A stretch of DNA of 64,000 nt from Methylibium sp. Root1272 (GTDB taxonomy: Bacteria; Pseudomonadota; Gammaproteobacteria; Burkholderiales; Burkholderiaceae_C), in contig NZ_LMDY01000001.1 in NCBI RefSeq assembly GCF_001425905.1, positions 254,890 to 318,889 on the forward strand, in the 5' to 3' direction. Under the pieces are notes generated by a model. That model searched no databases. It saw only the letters and a program-made list of their open reading frames with translations, and had not been told where the DNA came from. This document shows, in pieces, positions 26,533 through 35,373 of this stretch (positions are counted from its first letter, which is position 1; each line of letters opens with the position of its first letter). The translations under genes were made by a program, and so were the position numbers.

Positions 26533-26906
26533 AGCGCGACTGGGATGTGATCCGTGAAGTGCTGATCGAAGTAGAGGCACTGTCCGAGCAGGAGCGCAAT
26601 ACGTTCGGCTACGGCCTCGGTGACGAGCGCGCTGGCGACGACCCCGCTAAGAGCGAGCATGCTCTGTTGCTGTGGAAGGCCGGCTTCATCGAGGCAATTG
26701 AAGCGGGCACGTTGTCGGGGCCGGCGATCATGTCGCCCGAGTTGACTTGGAAGGGGCACGACCTGCTCGACACGTTGCGCAGTAGGGCAGTGTGGGAGCG
26801 CATCAAGACGACCGCCAAGGAGAAGGGCATCGAGTTGACGTTCGATGCGGTGAAGGCCATCGGCAAGGTCGCGCTGGACTACGTGCTCAAGCAGGGCGCG
26901 CAATAG
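26529..26906 (+). CDS. DUF2513 family protein
   Basis: A 125-residue protein matching the DUF2513 pattern: MKRDWDVIREVLIEVEAL at the N-terminus, HALLLWKAGFIEA in the middle, and LTWKGHDLLDTLRSRAVWERIK followed by LTFDAVKAIGK at the end. The shape is that of a small winged-helix-like protein. DUF2513 genes occur sporadically in bacteria, often in prophage or island settings, and have no known role. The GTG start overlaps the upstream stop. The gene lies in a patch of atypical composition beside two HEPN-like genes and a degraded tRNA. Confidence 0.78.
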   Translation: MKRDWDVIREVLIEVEALSEQERNTFGYGLGDERAGDDPAKSEHALLLWKAGFIEAIEAGTLSGPAIMSPELTWKGHDLLDTLRSRAVWERIKTTAKEKGIELTFDAVKAIGKVALDYVLKQGAQ

Positions 26907-27053
26907 TTGACCTGAAGCGCGTTGCACTTGCAGGCCCCGCCGGGCTACCGAGCCCTACCCGTCGATCGTTGGCGCGCTGGGGCGGACTGCTCCGCGGCTG
27001 CTCAGGGCGATTCCTGCTGATCACCAGCGGCGCAGCCGTGCAGGCGCCGGCTG

Positions 27054-28058
27054 TCACTTGCCGCGCGCTCGATCAATCTCGAGCTGGATAACTCGGTCTA
27101 CAGCCATTGCAAGCTGGTCGAGCACGTACTCTGTTCGGTCTAGCGTCGCGTCCGCTTCGGCGAATACGTCGAAGACCTTGAGGCGGTCCGACGGATTCCG
27201 GAGCACGTCGGGAATGCGGCGGACGCGATCGATCACCGAACTATCAAGAGCTTTGTCGAGCCCACGTGGTGGCGGAGGATAGGCGACCTCGCGACTTAGC
27301 CTCTTCAGGGTGAACGTCTGCGCGGCGGCAATGACGGCATCAGGCGTCTTCTCGACACGCGTCTCGTCAACCAGAAACTCGATCGTCTGATCCAGGGCTT
27401 CAATGCGTTCTTCGAGGTTCTCGGCCAAAGCAGCATGCACGGCCTCGGTATCAACATCGGCAGCGCCCCGAATCTCAGCCAGAACCCGTTCCATCTCGCG
27501 TTCTTCCCATAGCGCAGATGGGCTGCGAATGCCGAAGCGTTCATTGAGCCACGAGAAGTCCTGCTTCGAGTTGTACCCCGCGGAGCCCAGCTTGAGCGTT
27601 CGGACGAGGTCACAAACAAGGTGAATCTGGATCGCGACGGTTGTGCGAAGAATGCCGGGCCTCACACGGCCTCCGTGGTAGCTCTCGTTCCTGTATCGAT
27701 GAATGTGAGACAGCACAGACGCAACAGTCGGCGCGAGTACGCAGCGCTCGGACGCGAACGTGAGCTTCTCGTTGAAGTATCTGGCGACCCTGGACGCGTC
27801 GGCGGCCGTAAGGAATGTCTCCACGAAAAGGTCGGCGAAATGCGGGTGATCCGTGGGGATACCTGCTTCGACAGCGCGGTTCTTGATCTGCCGCTGCATG
27901 CCCTCGTGCGCTAGCCGATCTTCGATCCAGCGGTCGAGAAGAACCTCCGTGCAGTTGTCCAACAGGAGGAGTGCCGTCCGCAGCCTTGGTACTGCGCCAG
28001 CACGAAGCATCTTCGCCGCTTCGTCGGCTTGAAAGAGAACGAACTGAAGTCGGAGCAT
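27054..28058 (-). CDS. Hypothetical protein with a HEPN-like RN-x3-H motif
   Basis: A 334-residue cytoplasmic protein of no recognised named family. It is largely helical. Residues 123-128 read R-N-E-S-Y-H, matching the R-x4-6-H catalytic motif of HEPN ribonucleases, including the common asparagine after the arginine, and sit between predicted helices. The C-terminal third is rich in charged helices and ends in DRVIQLEIDRARGK. ATG 28058 is chosen because GAGG lies 8 bases before it; a longer reading has no such site. It is divergent from a second HEPN-like gene across a 366-bp gap. A role in RNA cleavage-based defence or toxin activity is inference from the motif and context. Confidence 0.65.
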   Translation of the reverse strand: MLRLQFVLFQADEAAKMLRAGAVPRLRTALLLLDNCTEVLLDRWIEDRLAHEGMQRQIKNRAVEAGIPTDHPHFADLFVETFLTAADASRVARYFNEKLTFASERCVLAPTVASVLSHIHRYRNESYHGGRVRPGILRTTVAIQIHLVCDLVRTLKLGSAGYNSKQDFSWLNERFGIRSPSALWEEREMERVLAEIRGAADVDTEAVHAALAENLEERIEALDQTIEFLVDETRVEKTPDAVIAAAQTFTLKRLSREVAYPPPPRGLDKALDSSVIDRVRRIPDVLRNPSDRLKVFDVFAEADATLDRTEYVLDQLAMAVDRVIQLEIDRARGK

Positions 28059-28119
28059 GGTGCCTCGTTTCGCCAACGTAATGCGCCCAACCATCGTGGC
28101 GGTAAGCAAGTTTCGCCGC

Positions 28120-28162
28120 CTGTGCCCGGTTCCCCAGTTCGCGGTCGGGCACAGCTGTGCCC
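28120..28162. repeat. CTGTGCCC repeats in the gap between the two HEPN-like genes
   Basis: CTGTGCCCG (28120-28128) and CGGGCACAG (28146-28154) form a perfect 9-bp inverted repeat with a 17-nt spacer, and CTGTGCCC recurs at 28155-28162. They lie 62-104 bp upstream of the minus-strand HEPN-like gene and could be an operator or an RNA hairpin. The rest of the 366-bp gap (28059-28424) shows no convincing gene. Confidence 0.4.
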
Positions 28163-28424
28163 TCGCGCTTGCCGGCTGCTTGCAGGGCCGCTACCGCACT
28201 GCTTCCTTGCTCGAGTGCCAGCAGTAAGAAATCCCGGCCAACTGGTAATCCGCCAAGAGAGCGTGCTGGCGACAAGCAGCTTTTGGAGTCCCTAGCTGCA
28301 TCGCTCTCGCCTGCATCCGGCCCCCTGCACCTGCGACAGCGCACACCTGGGTCAAGCCGGATGTGTGAGGCTGGCAAGTTGTAGGCGGCGAGAATGGCGC
28401 TGGCACGCGATGCAAGGATGAGCC

Positions 28425-29174
28425 ATGCAAGCTGAAGTTCAACATCTTTCACTGTCGGCAGATGCGCTGCGCGCGCTCGAGCCACGGAGGCGCTACGTGT
28501 TTGCCTTAGTCGGGCATATTTTCAATGAGCTGATGCTGTTGCAGAAGTGGATCCACATCAGTCGCAGAGCGCCCGGTCGTCCTGGGCCGCAGGAAGACGC
28601 GGCGGTTGGCGTGACGCTGTTTCTGGTTCGCCTGCTTTCCGCGAAGGTCTACGAGGCATTGCATGAAGATGCCTTGCGAAAGGCGTCGGTCAATGAGGTG
28701 CTGCGTACCGACTACTTCGGCAAAGTGGACGGGCTAAACCAAAGATGGGACGAGGTGCTGGCGCAGCATGACGGGCTCGAATGGCTCGGCTGGATTCGCA
28801 ACAAGGGCGGCTTCCACTATATGAACGCCAACCAATGGGCTCCGGGCCTGGAAGACTCAATGTGCGAGGACGCCTACATCTGGACGGGCAGGCGATACGG
28901 CGACACGTACTTCCACTGGGCGGAGATGACCGCCGCTCTGCCAGCGATGCGTCACGTCAATGCGGATGAGCCCTTCAAGGGGCTTGAGCAAATGGTGGAA
29001 GACTTGGGCCGACTGCTAAGCGGCGTGACCGATTGCCTCGCGCTCGGCTTGCGAGCCTTCATGACGACGAGCGGAGTTGGCGACAAGCTCATGGACGCGA
29101 CACGCTTTGAGGCCCCAATGCTTGAGCCTCTGGCGTTGCACTACTTCTTTGCCGACGCACGCTTGGGCGGCTAG
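28425..29174 (+). CDS. Hypothetical protein with an AbiU2-like HEPN motif
   Basis: A 249-residue protein, mostly helical, not assigned to a characterised family with certainty. The segment WIRNKGGFHYMN (R125 to H131) matches the RN-x4-H signature of HEPN proteins and closely resembles the RNK-x-x-FHY form of the AbiU2-like subgroup. AbiU proteins block phage development in lactococci. No signal peptide or membrane segment is seen. The start has AAGGA eleven bases upstream. Composition is less GC-rich than neighbouring core genes. The unrelated HEPN-like gene 366 bp away is transcribed in the opposite direction. Defence function is inferred. Confidence 0.68.
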   Translation: MQAEVQHLSLSADALRALEPRRRYVFALVGHIFNELMLLQKWIHISRRAPGRPGPQEDAAVGVTLFLVRLLSAKVYEALHEDALRKASVNEVLRTDYFGKVDGLNQRWDEVLAQHDGLEWLGWIRNKGGFHYMNANQWAPGLEDSMCEDAYIWTGRRYGDTYFHWAEMTAALPAMRHVNADEPFKGLEQMVEDLGRLLSGVTDCLALGLRAFMTTSGVGDKLMDATRFEAPMLEPLALHYFFADARLGG

Positions 29175-29345
29175 GGTTAAGCGGAGGCTACGACAGTGCC
29201 CAGTCCGGGAACTGGCTGGAGGCAGCGCAGATTGTTCCCGCCTGTTTGGTGTCCGGCCGACCGCTTTGCGGCACCGGGATCAGAGCAGCGGATGTCTCTT
29301 CAGGGTCGAACGCGGTCATTCGACATCTGGGGCAGAACGACAGCT

Positions 29346-30290
29346 TCAGCTTTCAGGCGAGGACCGCCGAGACGGGTCACCACTTGCCCGCCCCGTCCGC
29401 GCATACCGAGTCGGCGGCATCCCCACATGCCTGCCGAAGGCCACACTGAAGCTGCTGGTGGAGCCGTAGCCCACGCGCTCGGCCACGTCTGACACCGCCA
29501 AACGGTGATCGCGGAGCAACAGCTCCTTGGCGATCTCCATGCGCCAGGCGAGCAGGTAGGCCATCGGTGCCAGGCCCACCGCGCGCGTGAAGCGCTCGTA
29601 GAACGCGGAACGGGACAGGGCCGCGGTCTTGGCCAGCTGGGCCACGCTCCAGGCGCGGTCCACACGGGCGTGCAGTTGCTTGAGTGCGCGCGCCAGTCGC
29701 TCGTCGCCCAGCCCGCGCAGCAGCCCGGGCGGTGCGCCCCCGGTCGCCGCCGAGCTGCGCATCGCTTCCACGAGCATCATCTCCACCAGCCGCGACCGAA
29801 TGAACTCACCGCCGGGCTGCGGTGCCGCGGATTCCTCGCCCACCATCTGCACCAGCCGCGCCAGCCGGGTCGACCCCTGCACATGCACCACGCGTGGCAG
29901 CAGCGACACCAGCAGGCTGGCATCGGCCCCGTCGAACGCGAAGGCGCCGCCCAGCGAACGCATGTCCGGGCGGCCGCGTCGTTCGCCGTAGCGCAGTTCG
30001 CCCCTGGCGGCTGCGGCCTGTCGCGGGTCCAGGTGCACCGGCGACGCCGGCTCGTGGCTCGAGAGCGTGAAGCCGGGCGTGGTCGGCAGCAGGACGAAGT
30101 CGCCCGCCTGGATCGTGATCGGCGCATGCCCGTCCACGGCCAGCAGGCTGCTGCCTTCCAGCACGATGCAGAAGCTGGGCAGGCCGTACTCGGTGTAGCG
30201 CACGGCCCAGCGCCCCTTGCCGCTGATCAGGTTGGCCACCACGGCGCGCGGGCGCAGCAGCCGGACCACTTCGGACAGTGGATCGTTCAT
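29346..30290 (-). CDS. AraC-family regulator with cupin-type sensor
   Basis: A 314-residue regulator. The N-terminal part (about 1-160) is a cupin-like ligand domain (AraC-binding type, with CIVLEGSSLLAVDGHAPITIQAGDFVLLP). The C-terminal part (about 200-295) has the two AraC helix-turn-helix units, with WSVAQLAKTAALSRSAFYERFTRAVG in essence and VAERVGYGSTSSFSVAFGRHVGMPPTRY at the second. It is divergent from a short-chain dehydrogenase gene. The shared control region has three CAGGACGA-type elements, a probable AraC operator. Effector unknown. Confidence 0.92.
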   Translation of the reverse strand: MNDPLSEVVRLLRPRAVVANLISGKGRWAVRYTEYGLPSFCIVLEGSSLLAVDGHAPITIQAGDFVLLPTTPGFTLSSHEPASPVHLDPRQAAAARGELRYGERRGRPDMRSLGGAFAFDGADASLLVSLLPRVVHVQGSTRLARLVQMVGEESAAPQPGGEFIRSRLVEMMLVEAMRSSAATGGAPPGLLRGLGDERLARALKQLHARVDRAWSVAQLAKTAALSRSAFYERFTRAVGLAPMAYLLAWRMEIAKELLLRDHRLAVSDVAERVGYGSTSSFSVAFGRHVGMPPTRYARTGRASGDPSRRSSPES

Positions 30291-30292
30291 GA

Positions 30293-30341
30293 CAGGACGA
30301 TGGCTAAAAACATCAGGACGACAGGGCGTAGTTCGTCCTGA
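30293..30341. promoter_or_regulatory. Probable AraC operator between araC-type and SDR genes
   Basis: CAGGACGA occurs at 30293-30300 and again at 30314-30321, a 21-bp step (two helical turns). The second copy is also the left arm of a perfect inverted repeat TCAGGACGA-N11-TCGTCCTGA (30313-30341). The cluster fills the 98-bp divergent gap, as expected for sites bound by the adjacent AraC protein. Confidence 0.55.
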
Positions 30342-30388
30342 GATCGTGGCCTATCGTTCTCTCTGAGTCAACCAAACCCTGGAGTCGA

Positions 30389-31147
30389 ATGATGATGATG
30401 AAGACGAAGACAGCATTGATCACCGGTTGTTCGTCCGGCTACGGCCTCGAGACCGCGCGCCATTTTCTTGCGCAGGGCTGGCGGGTGGTCGCCACGATGC
30501 GCACCCCGCGGGAGGTCGGCTTCCCCATGTCGAGCAAGCTGCAGGTCCTGGCGCTCGACGTGACCGAACCTCACAGCATCGCCCGTGCGCTGGATGCCTG
30601 CGGCCCGATCGACGTGGTGGTCAACAACGCCGGCATCGGCCTGTTCGGCGCGTTCGAGGCCACGCCCATGGCCACCGTGCGCGAGGTCTTCGAGACCAAC
30701 ACCTTCGGCGTGATGGCCCTGTGCCAGGCCGTCATCCCGCGTTTCCGTGCGCGCGGGGCGGGGACCATCGTCAACGTCACATCGAGCGCGGTGCTGGCCC
30801 CGATGCCGCTGGTGTCGGCCTACACCGCCAGCAAGACCGCCATCGAAGGGTTCACCGCCTCGCTCGCGCTTGAACTCCAGGCGTTCGGCATCCGGGTGAA
30901 GCTCGTCGAGCCCGGCTACGGCCCCATGACGCAGTTCGCGTCCAACGGGCAGACGCGCATGCAGGGGCTCGTCACCGAGCCCTATGCAACCTACGCGCAA
31001 GGCGTCTTCGCGCAGTTCGTCGGCGCCCCGCTGACCACCACGCCGGCCGACGTGGCCGAGGCCGTCTGGCAGGCGGCGAACGACGCCACGGGGCCGATGC
31101 GCTACCCGGCCGGGCCGGACGCGGTGGCGCTCGCAGCGGCCCGGTGA
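30389..31147 (+). CDS. Short-chain dehydrogenase/reductase
   Basis: A 252-residue NAD(P)-dependent oxidoreductase of the classical SDR family. The cofactor motif TGCSSGYG is at about 13-20, NNAG at about 79-82, the catalytic serine in NVTSSA and the YxxxK pair in SAYTASKTA. The N-terminal sequence starts with four consecutive ATG codons (MMMM), so the exact start is uncertain within nine bases; GGAG lies just before the first. It is divergent from and probably controlled by the AraC protein. Substrate unknown. Confidence 0.9.
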   Translation: MMMMKTKTALITGCSSGYGLETARHFLAQGWRVVATMRTPREVGFPMSSKLQVLALDVTEPHSIARALDACGPIDVVVNNAGIGLFGAFEATPMATVREVFETNTFGVMALCQAVIPRFRARGAGTIVNVTSSAVLAPMPLVSAYTASKTAIEGFTASLALELQAFGIRVKLVEPGYGPMTQFASNGQTRMQGLVTEPYATYAQGVFAQFVGAPLTTTPADVAEAVWQAANDATGPMRYPAGPDAVALAAAR

Positions 31148-31191
31148 CCGCATGCGTTTCCTGAACATCGATATATGAAAGGAATGTTTGT

Positions 31192-31203
31192 TGTGGCGCC
31201 ACA
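31192..31203. promoter_or_regulatory. 12-bp palindrome upstream of the liv operon
   Basis: TGTGGCGCCACA is a perfect 12-bp palindrome about 120 bp before livH in an AT-richer stretch. It may be an operator of a dimeric repressor; the regulator is not identified. Confidence 0.35.
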
Positions 31204-31321
31204 CGGCAAATAGGCTTCCGCTCTTCGGAGTGGGAGTCAAAACAATGATGGAAGAGGGCAGCAGCGTCGCGCGGCATCGGCGGCGTGCGCGGACGGAACA
31301 CACAACGGCGGTGCGTGTGTG

Positions 31322-32212
31322 ATGTCCCTCGAGATGTTCCTCACCGTCGCGTTGAACGGCCTGACGGTCGGCGCGCTCTACTTCATCGTGGCGTCGGGCT
31401 TCTCGCTCACCTTCGGCCTGATGCGCACGGTGAACATGGCGCACGGGTCGCTGTACCTGATCGGCGCCTACGCGGGCATCACCGTCTACAACCCGCTCTA
31501 CGACGCGGGCCTGTCCTATGCGTGGGTGGTGGGCATGGGGGCCGGCATCCTGGCCGCCGCGGTGGCCGGCGTGCTGCTGCAGTGGGTTTTCCTCGGCTGG
31601 ATGCAGGGCCAGGAGATGCGCCAGACGCTGGTGACGATCGGCCTGTCGATCATCGCGGCGGACCAGATCCTCGCGGTGTTCGGTGGTGACAGCCAACAGT
31701 TCTTCCCGCCCGACATTCTGTTCACCTCGACGCTGCTGCCCGGGGTGCAGGGCGGGAAGTACCCGACCTTCCGCCTGTTCCAGGCGGCGCTGGCGATCGG
31801 CGTGGCGCTGGCACTGTGGCTGCTGCTGCAGCGCACGCGGCTCGGAGCCGTCATCCGCGCCGGCGTCGACGACCGCGCCATGCTCACGGCCTGCGGCGTG
31901 AACGTGCCGCTGGTGGCGATCGCCGTGTTCGCACTGGGCGCCGCGTTGGCCGGGCTGGGCGGTGTGGTCGGTGGAACGGCGCAGCCCTTCGGCCAGGGCA
32001 AGGACGTGCAGTTCCTGCTGACCTCGCTGGTGGTGGTCATCGTGGGCGGGCTGGGCTCGATCGGCGGCACCGCCCTCGGTGCGGTGCTGGTGGGGCTGGC
32101 GGAGCAGTTCGGCCAGGCCCTGATCCCCACCTACTCGGTCATCCTCACCCTGCTGCTGATGGTCGGCGTGCTGGCCGTGCGACCGCAGGGCCTGCTGGGT
32201 CGCAAGCTGTGA
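31322..32212 (+). CDS. livH: Branched-chain-type ABC transporter permease LivH
   Basis: A 296-residue inner-membrane permease of the branched-chain amino acid/amide (HAAT) ABC family. It opens with FLTVALNGLTVGALYFIVASGFSLTFGLMRTVNMAHGSLYLIG, a LivH hallmark (here read as GLTVGALYF ... NMAHGSLYLIG). Eight or so hydrophobic segments follow, with the EAA-type loop near VGGLGSIGGTALGAVL. The ATG at 31322 is preferred; an adjoining GTG adds one residue. Its TGA overlaps the livM ATG as TGATG. First gene of a five-gene transporter operon. Confidence 0.92.
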   Translation: MSLEMFLTVALNGLTVGALYFIVASGFSLTFGLMRTVNMAHGSLYLIGAYAGITVYNPLYDAGLSYAWVVGMGAGILAAAVAGVLLQWVFLGWMQGQEMRQTLVTIGLSIIAADQILAVFGGDSQQFFPPDILFTSTLLPGVQGGKYPTFRLFQAALAIGVALALWLLLQRTRLGAVIRAGVDDRAMLTACGVNVPLVAIAVFALGAALAGLGGVVGGTAQPFGQGKDVQFLLTSLVVVIVGGLGSIGGTALGAVLVGLAEQFGQALIPTYSVILTLLLMVGVLAVRPQGLLGRKL

Positions 32213-33291
32213 TGGCCGCGTCCTCCTCTCCGAACCCGCGTCGCGCGGCGGCTATTGCGACGGGCGCCGTGCTCGCGGCGCTGGCTTTCGCGCCGGCCGT
32301 GTTCCCCGAGTTCTGGCTCACCAACATCATCGACCGCGCGCTCATCTACGGAATCATCGCGCTGTCGCTGACCTTCCTGGCGCACTACGGCGGCTTCGTC
32401 TCGCTGGCGCAGATGGCCATCGCCGGCATCGCCGGCTACACCATCGCCATCACGGTGCCCGAGGCCATCCCGGCCAACCGACTGGGCCTGTCGCTGTCCT
32501 ATGCGGCGGCGGTGCCGCTCGCGCTGCTGGCGTCGACCGTGGCCGGCCTGATCGTCGGCGCCATCGCGGTGCGCACCCGCGAGATCTACCTGCTGATGAT
32601 CACGCTGGCGACCGCGGTGAGCTTCTATTACGGCGTGCAGACCAACCTGGAATACCTGAACGGCTACGAAGGCATCCGCAACGTGCTCGGGCCGCAGATC
32701 CTGGGCCTGCCGTTCCGCGACCCGCAGGTCTTCCATGCCGTGACGCTGGCTACCGCCGCGCTGCTGTACGGCGCAGTGCTGTACGTGGTGGGCAGCCCCT
32801 TCGGCCTGGTGCTGCAGGGCATCCGCGACAACGCCCGACGCATGTCCGCGCTGGGCTACCACGTGGCGCTGCACCGCATCGCCGCGTTCGGCGTGGCCGG
32901 CCTGATCGCCGGCTGCGGCGGCATCCTCAGCACCATCTACAACATCGGCATCTCGCCCGGGCAGGTGTCCACGCACGCCACGATCAGCATCCTGATCATG
33001 GCGGTCATAGGCGGCCTCGGCCATCCGGTCGGCGCCTTCCTCGGCGCGCTGATCTTCACGCTGGTCGACACCTTTTCCGCGTCGATCTACGACCGCGACC
33101 GCTTCAACACCCTGATCGGCTTCGTGTTCCTGGTCATCGTGCTGGTCTCGCCCGACGGCGTGGTCGGACTGGTGGCGCGGGGTCGCGAGCTGGCGCAGCG
33201 GCTGGCCGCACTCGGCAGCACCGCGTGGAAGCACAGCGGCCACAAGCGGGAGGCGCTGGTATCGCCGGCCCATCCCTCCACCGATTCCTGA
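32212..33291 (+). CDS. livM: Branched-chain-type ABC transporter permease LivM
   Basis: The second permease, 359 residues, with about nine hydrophobic segments. LivM marks are ALIYGIIALSLTFLAHYGGFVSLAQMAIAGIAGY in essence (SLAQMAIAGIAGY), the IRDNARRMSALGY loop that contacts the ATPases, and ILIMAVIGGLGHPVGAFLGA. It pairs with LivH to form the pore. Its C-terminus carries about 40 extra polar residues. It overlaps livH by one base and is followed 25 bp later by the binding-protein gene. Confidence 0.92.
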   Translation: MAASSSPNPRRAAAIATGAVLAALAFAPAVFPEFWLTNIIDRALIYGIIALSLTFLAHYGGFVSLAQMAIAGIAGYTIAITVPEAIPANRLGLSLSYAAAVPLALLASTVAGLIVGAIAVRTREIYLLMITLATAVSFYYGVQTNLEYLNGYEGIRNVLGPQILGLPFRDPQVFHAVTLATAALLYGAVLYVVGSPFGLVLQGIRDNARRMSALGYHVALHRIAAFGVAGLIAGCGGILSTIYNIGISPGQVSTHATISILIMAVIGGLGHPVGAFLGALIFTLVDTFSASIYDRDRFNTLIGFVFLVIVLVSPDGVVGLVARGRELAQRLAALGSTAWKHSGHKREALVSPAHPSTDS

Positions 33292-33316
33292 TCGACAACA
33301 AACCGAGAGTACAGAC

Positions 33317-34585
33317 ATGAACAACTCACTCAATCGACGCCGCTTCCTGGGCGCCTCCGCCAGCCTGGCCGGCACCACGCTGTTCGCACCGCACGTGAAG
33401 GCCGACACGCCCATCCGCCTGGGCACTCTGGCTTCGCTGGAAGGGCCGCTGGCCACCAGCGGCCAGGATGCCTACCGCCTGGTGCAACTGCTGCTGGAGG
33501 AGGTGGACTACAAGATCGGTGGGCGCCGCATCGAGTGGATCCGCGAATCGTCGAACGCCCAGCCCGACATCGCGCTGGCGCGTACCCGCAAGCTGGTGGA
33601 ACAGGACAAGGTCGACATCGTGCTCGGGCCGCTGTCGGGCGCCGAGGGCATTGCCGTGCGCGACTACGCTCGCACCGTCCCGAACCTCACCTTCATCAAC
33701 GGCTCTTCGGCGGCGGCGGACACGACGCTGCGCAATCCTGCGCCCAACTTCTTCCGCTTCAACACCGACGGGACGCAGTGGGTGGCCGGCCTCGGCCGCT
33801 ACGTCAAGGAAGTGCTGAAGCTCAACGAGATCACCGTGGTGGCGTCGGACTACGCCTTCACCTATGCGCAGGTGTTCGGCTTCAGCCTCGAGTACAGCAA
33901 GGCCGGCGGCAAGATCAACTACCTGTGGTCGCCGTTCGGCACCTCCGACTATTCGTCGCTGATCGCGCAGATCCCCAAGTCCTCGCATGGCCTGGCGGTG
34001 TTCTACGGCGGCTCGGACGGCCTGGCCTTCCTCACGCAGTACGCGCAGGCCGGCGGCGCGCTGCCGCTGGTGGGCGGCACCATCCTCGCCGACCAGACGT
34101 TGCTGTCGGCGCGCGGTCCGCATCGCCAGGTGTTGAACGGCATCGTGTCGGCCGGCCCCATCGGCGACTACTACGACAACCCGGCCTGGAAGGACTTCGT
34201 GGCGCGCTACCGCAAGCGCTGGCAGGGCCAGGGCGGCTTCCCGTCGCCGTCCAGCCTGGGCTTCGCCTACACGGTGAACCTGCAGGCCATCCTGCTCGCG
34301 CTCAAGGCGGTGGACGGTGACCTGACGGGCAACCAGGCGGCCTTCCGCAAGGCGCTGACCGGACTGGATTTCCGCAACCGCATCGATGCCCGTGTGCGCC
34401 TGGACCACAACCGCCAGGCCATCTCCGACAACTTCCTGAACAAGGTGGAAGAGAAGGAGGGCCGCCTGCAGACCGTGGTGTTCCGCAACGTGAGCGACGT
34501 CAACCAGACCCTGGGCATTCCGGAGAAGGACTACCTGGCGCTGGGCTCGCCGTCGCGCAACAACCCCGGCAACGTCGGCGCCTGA
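33317..34585 (+). CDS. Branched-chain-type ABC transporter substrate-binding protein
   Basis: A 422-residue periplasmic receptor of the type I (Leu/Ile/Val-binding) fold. The N-terminus has a twin-arginine-like signal (NRRRFLGASASLAG) with cleavage near HVKADT, so export by Tat is likely. The mature part begins PIRLGTLASLEGPLATSG, typical of HAAT receptors, and continues with KLVEQDKVDIVLGPLSGAEG. The ligand could be a branched-chain amino acid, an amide or an aromatic acid. Its place between permease and ATPase genes, with a carboxymuconolactone decarboxylase-like gene at the operon end, hints at a non-amino-acid substrate; that is inference. Confidence 0.9.
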   Translation: MNNSLNRRRFLGASASLAGTTLFAPHVKADTPIRLGTLASLEGPLATSGQDAYRLVQLLLEEVDYKIGGRRIEWIRESSNAQPDIALARTRKLVEQDKVDIVLGPLSGAEGIAVRDYARTVPNLTFINGSSAAADTTLRNPAPNFFRFNTDGTQWVAGLGRYVKEVLKLNEITVVASDYAFTYAQVFGFSLEYSKAGGKINYLWSPFGTSDYSSLIAQIPKSSHGLAVFYGGSDGLAFLTQYAQAGGALPLVGGTILADQTLLSARGPHRQVLNGIVSAGPIGDYYDNPAWKDFVARYRKRWQGQGGFPSPSSLGFAYTVNLQAILLALKAVDGDLTGNQAAFRKALTGLDFRNRIDARVRLDHNRQAISDNFLNKVEEKEGRLQTVVFRNVSDVNQTLGIPEKDYLALGSPSRNNPGNVGA

Positions 34586-34609
34586 GCGCCGCGACGCGAA
34601 AGAGTCCAC

Positions 34610-35373
34610 ATGACAGCCTCTCCGCCTGCGATCACCCTCGATCGGGTCAGCCGCCGGTTCGGCGCCGTGCAGGCGGTGCAGGACGTCTCGCTCGAGGTGG
34701 CTACGGGCGAGCGGCGCGCCATCCTCGGCCCGAACGGCGCCGGCAAGACGACCCTGTTCAACCTGGTCTGCGGGGACTTCGCTCCGACCCGTGGCAAGGT
34801 CGTGCTGTTCGGCGAGGACATCACGCATTTGCCGGCCCACCAGCGCACCCGCGTCGGCATCGGCCGCACCTACCAGAACTCCTTGCTGCTCGACGGGCTC
34901 AGCGTGCGCGACAACCTCTATCTCGCGGTGCGCGGGGCACGCGCCGGACGCTTCTCGCTGCTGCGCTCGCGCAAGGGCGATGTCCATCGCGCGGCCGCCC
35001 GGGAAGTGGCCGAGCGCGTGCGTCTGGACCACCTGCTGGACCGCAAGGCGCGCGAGCTGTCGCACGGCCAGCGCCGGCAGCTCGAGGTCGGCATGGCGCT
35101 GGCCGGCAAGCCACGCCTGCTGATGCTCGACGAACCGGGTGCGGGCCTGTCGCCGGCCGAGCGGCCCGAACTGCTGCGCCTGCTGCAGGAACTGCCGAGG
35201 TCGCTGTCGCTGGTGCTGATCGAGCACGACATGGACATCGCGCTGCCGGTGGCCGACCGGGTGACGGTGATGAAGGACGGCGAAGTGGCGGTCGAGAGCA
35301 CGCCCGACGTCGTCAGCGACCACCCGGTGGTGCGGGCCATCTACCTCGGCGGCGGCGCGAGAGGAGGCCACTG

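Noticed and set aside
30389-30400. Four tandem ATG codons as a phase-variable repeat
   Set aside because: The triplet repeat is in frame, so copy changes would only add or remove methionines.
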